Assembly (NCBI GenBank): GCA_039881145.1
Contig: JAYKKI010000029.1
Coordinates: forward strand, 23,620,001-23,684,000
Direction of reading: 5' to 3'
DNA: 64,000 nucleotides
Source: Druceiella hillmani
Taxonomy: Eukaryota; Arthropoda; Insecta; Lepidoptera; Hepialidae
The notes under the pieces are model-generated. The model searched no databases, was not told where the DNA came from, and saw nothing but the letters and a program-made list of their open reading frames with translations. The translations under genes and the position numbers were made by a program. Position 1 is the first letter of the stretch; each line of letters starts with the position of its first letter. Positions 61,321-64,000 of this stretch are shown piece by piece.

Positions 61321-62219
61321 TATTTTTCTTCATCGGTAAGAGTACTTGTAACATCCTTGTTGTTAAGTAGTTTACCTGTAAATATAAAATAAAACTAAAT
61401 AAGTTATGGTTACCACAAATAAATTATCATAACACATGTGTTAATTTACATACACGGAAAGGAAATTATAATAAAATTTACAGAGGACCCTGATAAAAAT
61501 TGCCATAGTGCGAAACAGTAACCAAATAAAATGTATAGCATAAGCTTAATAAAAAAAATCTAGTGGTACCACGGTAAAATTTATTTTGCTCTGTAATAAT
61601 AAAATTTTTCTAAATTTAATCGAATTATATAATTAATCTTATGATTTTTGATATGCGGTATGATTTTTTATTATCAGAATTTTTTTAGTCTGCATTATTA
61701 TAATTAAATTAAGAAATTAAATTGACTTTATGTACATCTTGCTGCATTGATAAGAATGGGACAAAAAATTAGAAATAATTTTAAAAACACAAATTTATAT
61801 ATTTTTTGTAAATATTTATTTATATATATAGAGATAAAAATTAATTACAATAACAGTGCAGATGTTAATTTTTTATTACATAAAAATAAAAATTAATTAC
61901 AAAATATGAAAAACTTCACTACAGTTATGACTCCACAATAATATTATGTAACCTCACTGTTCTGATGCTATATCCCTTGCAACAGAAATAAATATTTATT
62001 AATAGTTATTTGAAAACGCTCTCATCTTTTAACAGACATTTAAATATGGGTACCTATAGAAACTGATTAATGAATAATTCATCGAAAGTGAAAAATTCCA
62101 TAGAAATATACAGTAGTTCCAAAAAACGGCACTATATGAGTTAATTCGTGTTGACAACGGTAGGAAAAAGCCGAAGACGCCCAAAAAATACGTCATCTCA
62201 TTTGAGCGCATGTATCGGA

Positions 62220-62254
62220 GTGATACCCGAACTTCCGGTAAGTTCGGGTGTCAC
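62220..62254. repeat. Hairpin, 15-bp arms, inside the hAT element
   Basis: GTGATACCCGAACTT (62220-62234) pairs with 62240-62254 with one G-T pair across the loop CCGGT. Confidence 0.8.
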
Positions 62255-62739
62255 TGGGTTATATTGTCATTCATTATAATATAAGTCACTTGACTACATA
62301 TGATCACTGTGATGATAAAATACGTAAGCCGAATACAATTTAATCAAACTAATAATAAAATGCGTGCACATGCAATGCTGTCGTCGTCGAGCGAGGACAA
62401 TAATTACATATTTATCATCTAGCTAACCACGCGCCCAGACCCCGACCTTCCGCGCATACAAAAAAAACAGTTGAAGTAAATTGGTGGGAAAAAACTGGTG
62501 CCGACGCGTGCAACTAAAAACTGTAAACTACATACGTAGTAGCTATGGGTACCAGTACCGGTATTATTTATTCTATAATTTCGCTCACGCAAACGTACTT
62601 TTCATCGTTAAAAAAAATATTTGTATGTAATTTTACGTATATTGTTTTGTAACTTGCGAGAACTAAACGAAATAGATTTATTATTCTGGGACTTCTTGGG
62701 GGGCACGGGGGCACGTGCCCCCCCCTGAATCCGCCTCTG

Positions 62740-64000
62740 GATGTAAATACTAGATGGAAATAGTACGTTTTACATGTGTTAACGCCTTCAAAAAAAGAAA
62801 GGGCTGTTGTGTCATTATATTTTTCTGACAACTATAGCACAATGAATCTCCGTAACTTCAGTGAATGTTTATGGCTAGTTTTGAAAGAGCTTATGGCCTT
62901 ATTACAACCATTTGATCAGATAAAATAGATTGCTAGTTTCACATTTTCTTCAAATTCTGAAGTTACCACTCTTTTAAAGTATCACACAGTAGGTTTGCCT
63001 TAATATAGCCGAAATGTTGTATTTGAGAGACAGAACTCAGATATAGATTCGAAAGCATAGGTACTGGCAGCATTGTTACATTCAAGATTTTTAGCGCTCT
63101 GTTTAGCAGTCATTCTACCTGAATATATTTTGTGTATGTTAAGGTTAATAAACATTGATTTGTAAATAATTTAGATAAATCTGAGTTGAATTAATGCTTT
63201 TTAAAAAGAAATACACTTAGTTTTGTTAAAATTGCGATTATGGCAGAAATTTCACATTTAGTGCCTTAGTGATGTTAATTTCTGAAGATGTTGCAATAGT
63301 TACATCACTACGATTTTTTGTCTAGACTATTACCATATCCTAAGGTAGTTTTTAAGATTATAAGCAAATCTCTAGTTGTACAGGTTTTATTACAGTATTT
63401 TTTTAAATGTATGTTTTTCTTTTTAACAGAAAAAAATCAAACAATAGCAGAAGCTAAGAATAAACTAAAAAATCGCTCATTGTATGCTTGCTTACATGAC
63501 TACTCTGCTTCTATACTAAATTTTATGTGATTTTGTGGAACAGTTTTCAAACAAAAGTAACTGGAGTAAAGATTTTTCAAAAAGTACAAAAAAATCATAA
63601 CTGCTAAACTGTTGATTTTTGTAAAACTAATTTTTTTTAAATGACTTATCATGATGTTCTCCTACTAAAAAAAATTTTGACCCACTGTAAATGGGCCATC
63701 TGTATATAACTAAAAAATTTAAAAGGAAAGTTTTTTTTTAAATTTGGTAATTGAACCGACTATTCGGCCGAATACAAACATAGAAAAATATGCCGAATAC
63801 CGAGTATTCACCAATCATTCAGCACATATCTAATATTTAGGTTAATTATGATTATAAAAAAATATGCAACGTATACCTTTGGAATTGTTGTTCATAAGAA
63901 ACAATTCAAAATTTTTCAATCAGTTATGTTTTAAAATATTATTAAATGTTTTTAAATATTATTAATAATCTTTCAGAATATCAACATATTAATCTTCTAA
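62740..64000. other. Unannotated stretch to the window end
   Basis: AT-rich. A pyrimidine-rich run ending TTTTTAACAG at about 63429 followed by an open frame (NQTIAEAKNKLKNRSLYACL and on to a stop near 63528) could be a splice acceptor with a terminal exon, but I recognise no protein and give it little weight. ATTCGGCCGAAT near 63759 is a 12-bp palindrome. Confidence 0.45.

Larger units (their letters stand above)
59541..62739 (-). mobile_element. Full-length hAT transposon (non-functional), with TIRs and 8-bp TSD
   Basis: The left end CAAGGGCGGACCCAG (59541) and the complement of the right end, CAGAGGCGGATTCAG (ending 62739), are imperfect terminal inverted repeats of the common hAT form CAGNGGCGGATCCAG. 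Flanks GATGTAAG (59533-59540) and GATGTAAA (62740-62747) are an 8-bp target-site duplication with one mismatch. Both subterminal regions are G- or C-rich: CTGGGGGGAGC on the left, and on the right a perfect palindrome GGGGGCACGTGCCCCC (62707-62722). The element is about 3.2 kb, encodes one transposase on the minus strand (about 61320-59700), and has a non-coding 5' part of about 1.4 kb containing a hairpin at 62220-62254. Confidence 0.88.

Noticed and set aside
62568..62831. 87-codon minus-strand ORF containing GGFRGGHVPPCPPRSP
   Set aside because: Translation of the C/G-rich hAT terminal repeat, not a protein.
63429..63530. Terminal exon of a host gene
   Set aside because: Only a plausible acceptor and a 30-odd codon frame; no recognised protein and no supporting upstream exon.

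Overview
The window is an AT-rich stretch of a eukaryotic nuclear genome, almost certainly an insect and possibly a hemipteran. The evidence is the compositional background, the abundance of TA microsatellites, the absence of any long intact ORF, and the mixture of transposon families. I see no complete host gene and no confident host exon, rRNA or functional tRNA. What can be recognised is a graveyard of transposable elements (TEs) set in unconstrained intergenic or intronic DNA, so most short ORFs in it are meaningless.

Layout by region. 1-5.2 kb: two perfect fold-back sequences, then a frameshifted mariner/Tc1-type transposase on the minus strand (3186-4269). 5.2-6.5 kb: a 5'-truncated, internally deleted I/Jockey-like LINE (RT, RNase H, C-terminal Cys/His motif) with a TA microsatellite behind it. 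6.9-10 kb: perfect hairpins, a 21-bp tandem repeat, and a 22-copy 29-bp minisatellite with higher-order structure. 11.7-11.9 kb: copy A of an inverted-repeat element (see below). 12.9-16.2 kb: a promoter-like duplication, then the N-terminal and Rep part of a Helitron with the HUH and paired-tyrosine motifs visible. 16.6-16.8 kb: a polypurine tract. 21.6-24.7 kb: an isolated GC-rich hAT-like terminus, then a badly decayed hAT transposase. 25.2-25.7 kb: copies D and B of the inverted-repeat element. 27.0-27.7 and 30.3-30.7 kb: fragments of two repeated insect TE-type proteins whose superfamily I cannot name. 37.9-39.6 kb (minus): a retroviral-type integrase ORF of the KRBA2/Ginger kind. 48.1-48.7 kb (minus): a P-element/THAP9-like transposase fragment. 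54.0-54.2 kb: copy C of the inverted-repeat element with a 14-bp target-site duplication. 57.9-58.1 kb: a 39-bp tandem repeat. 59.5-62.7 kb: a full-length but dead hAT element with terminal inverted repeats and an 8-bp target-site duplication (7/8 match).

The most interesting signal is the small four-copy family (A-D). Its repeated arm contains what reads as a type I hammerhead ribozyme: CTGAAGA, a 5-bp stem II, GAAA, a minimal 3-bp stem III, a GTC cleavage triplet, and a pairing stem I. In copies B and C the arm is present in both orientations around a short spacer, so each carries two opposed ribozymes. In A the inverted arm has lost its ribozyme. The 14-bp target-site duplication of copy C fits a Penelope-like retroelement (PLE) pseudo-LTR better than an ordinary MITE. 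A second general theme is the large number of perfect, short-loop hairpins of unrelated sequence. These look more like products of intrastrand template switching than members of a transposon family.
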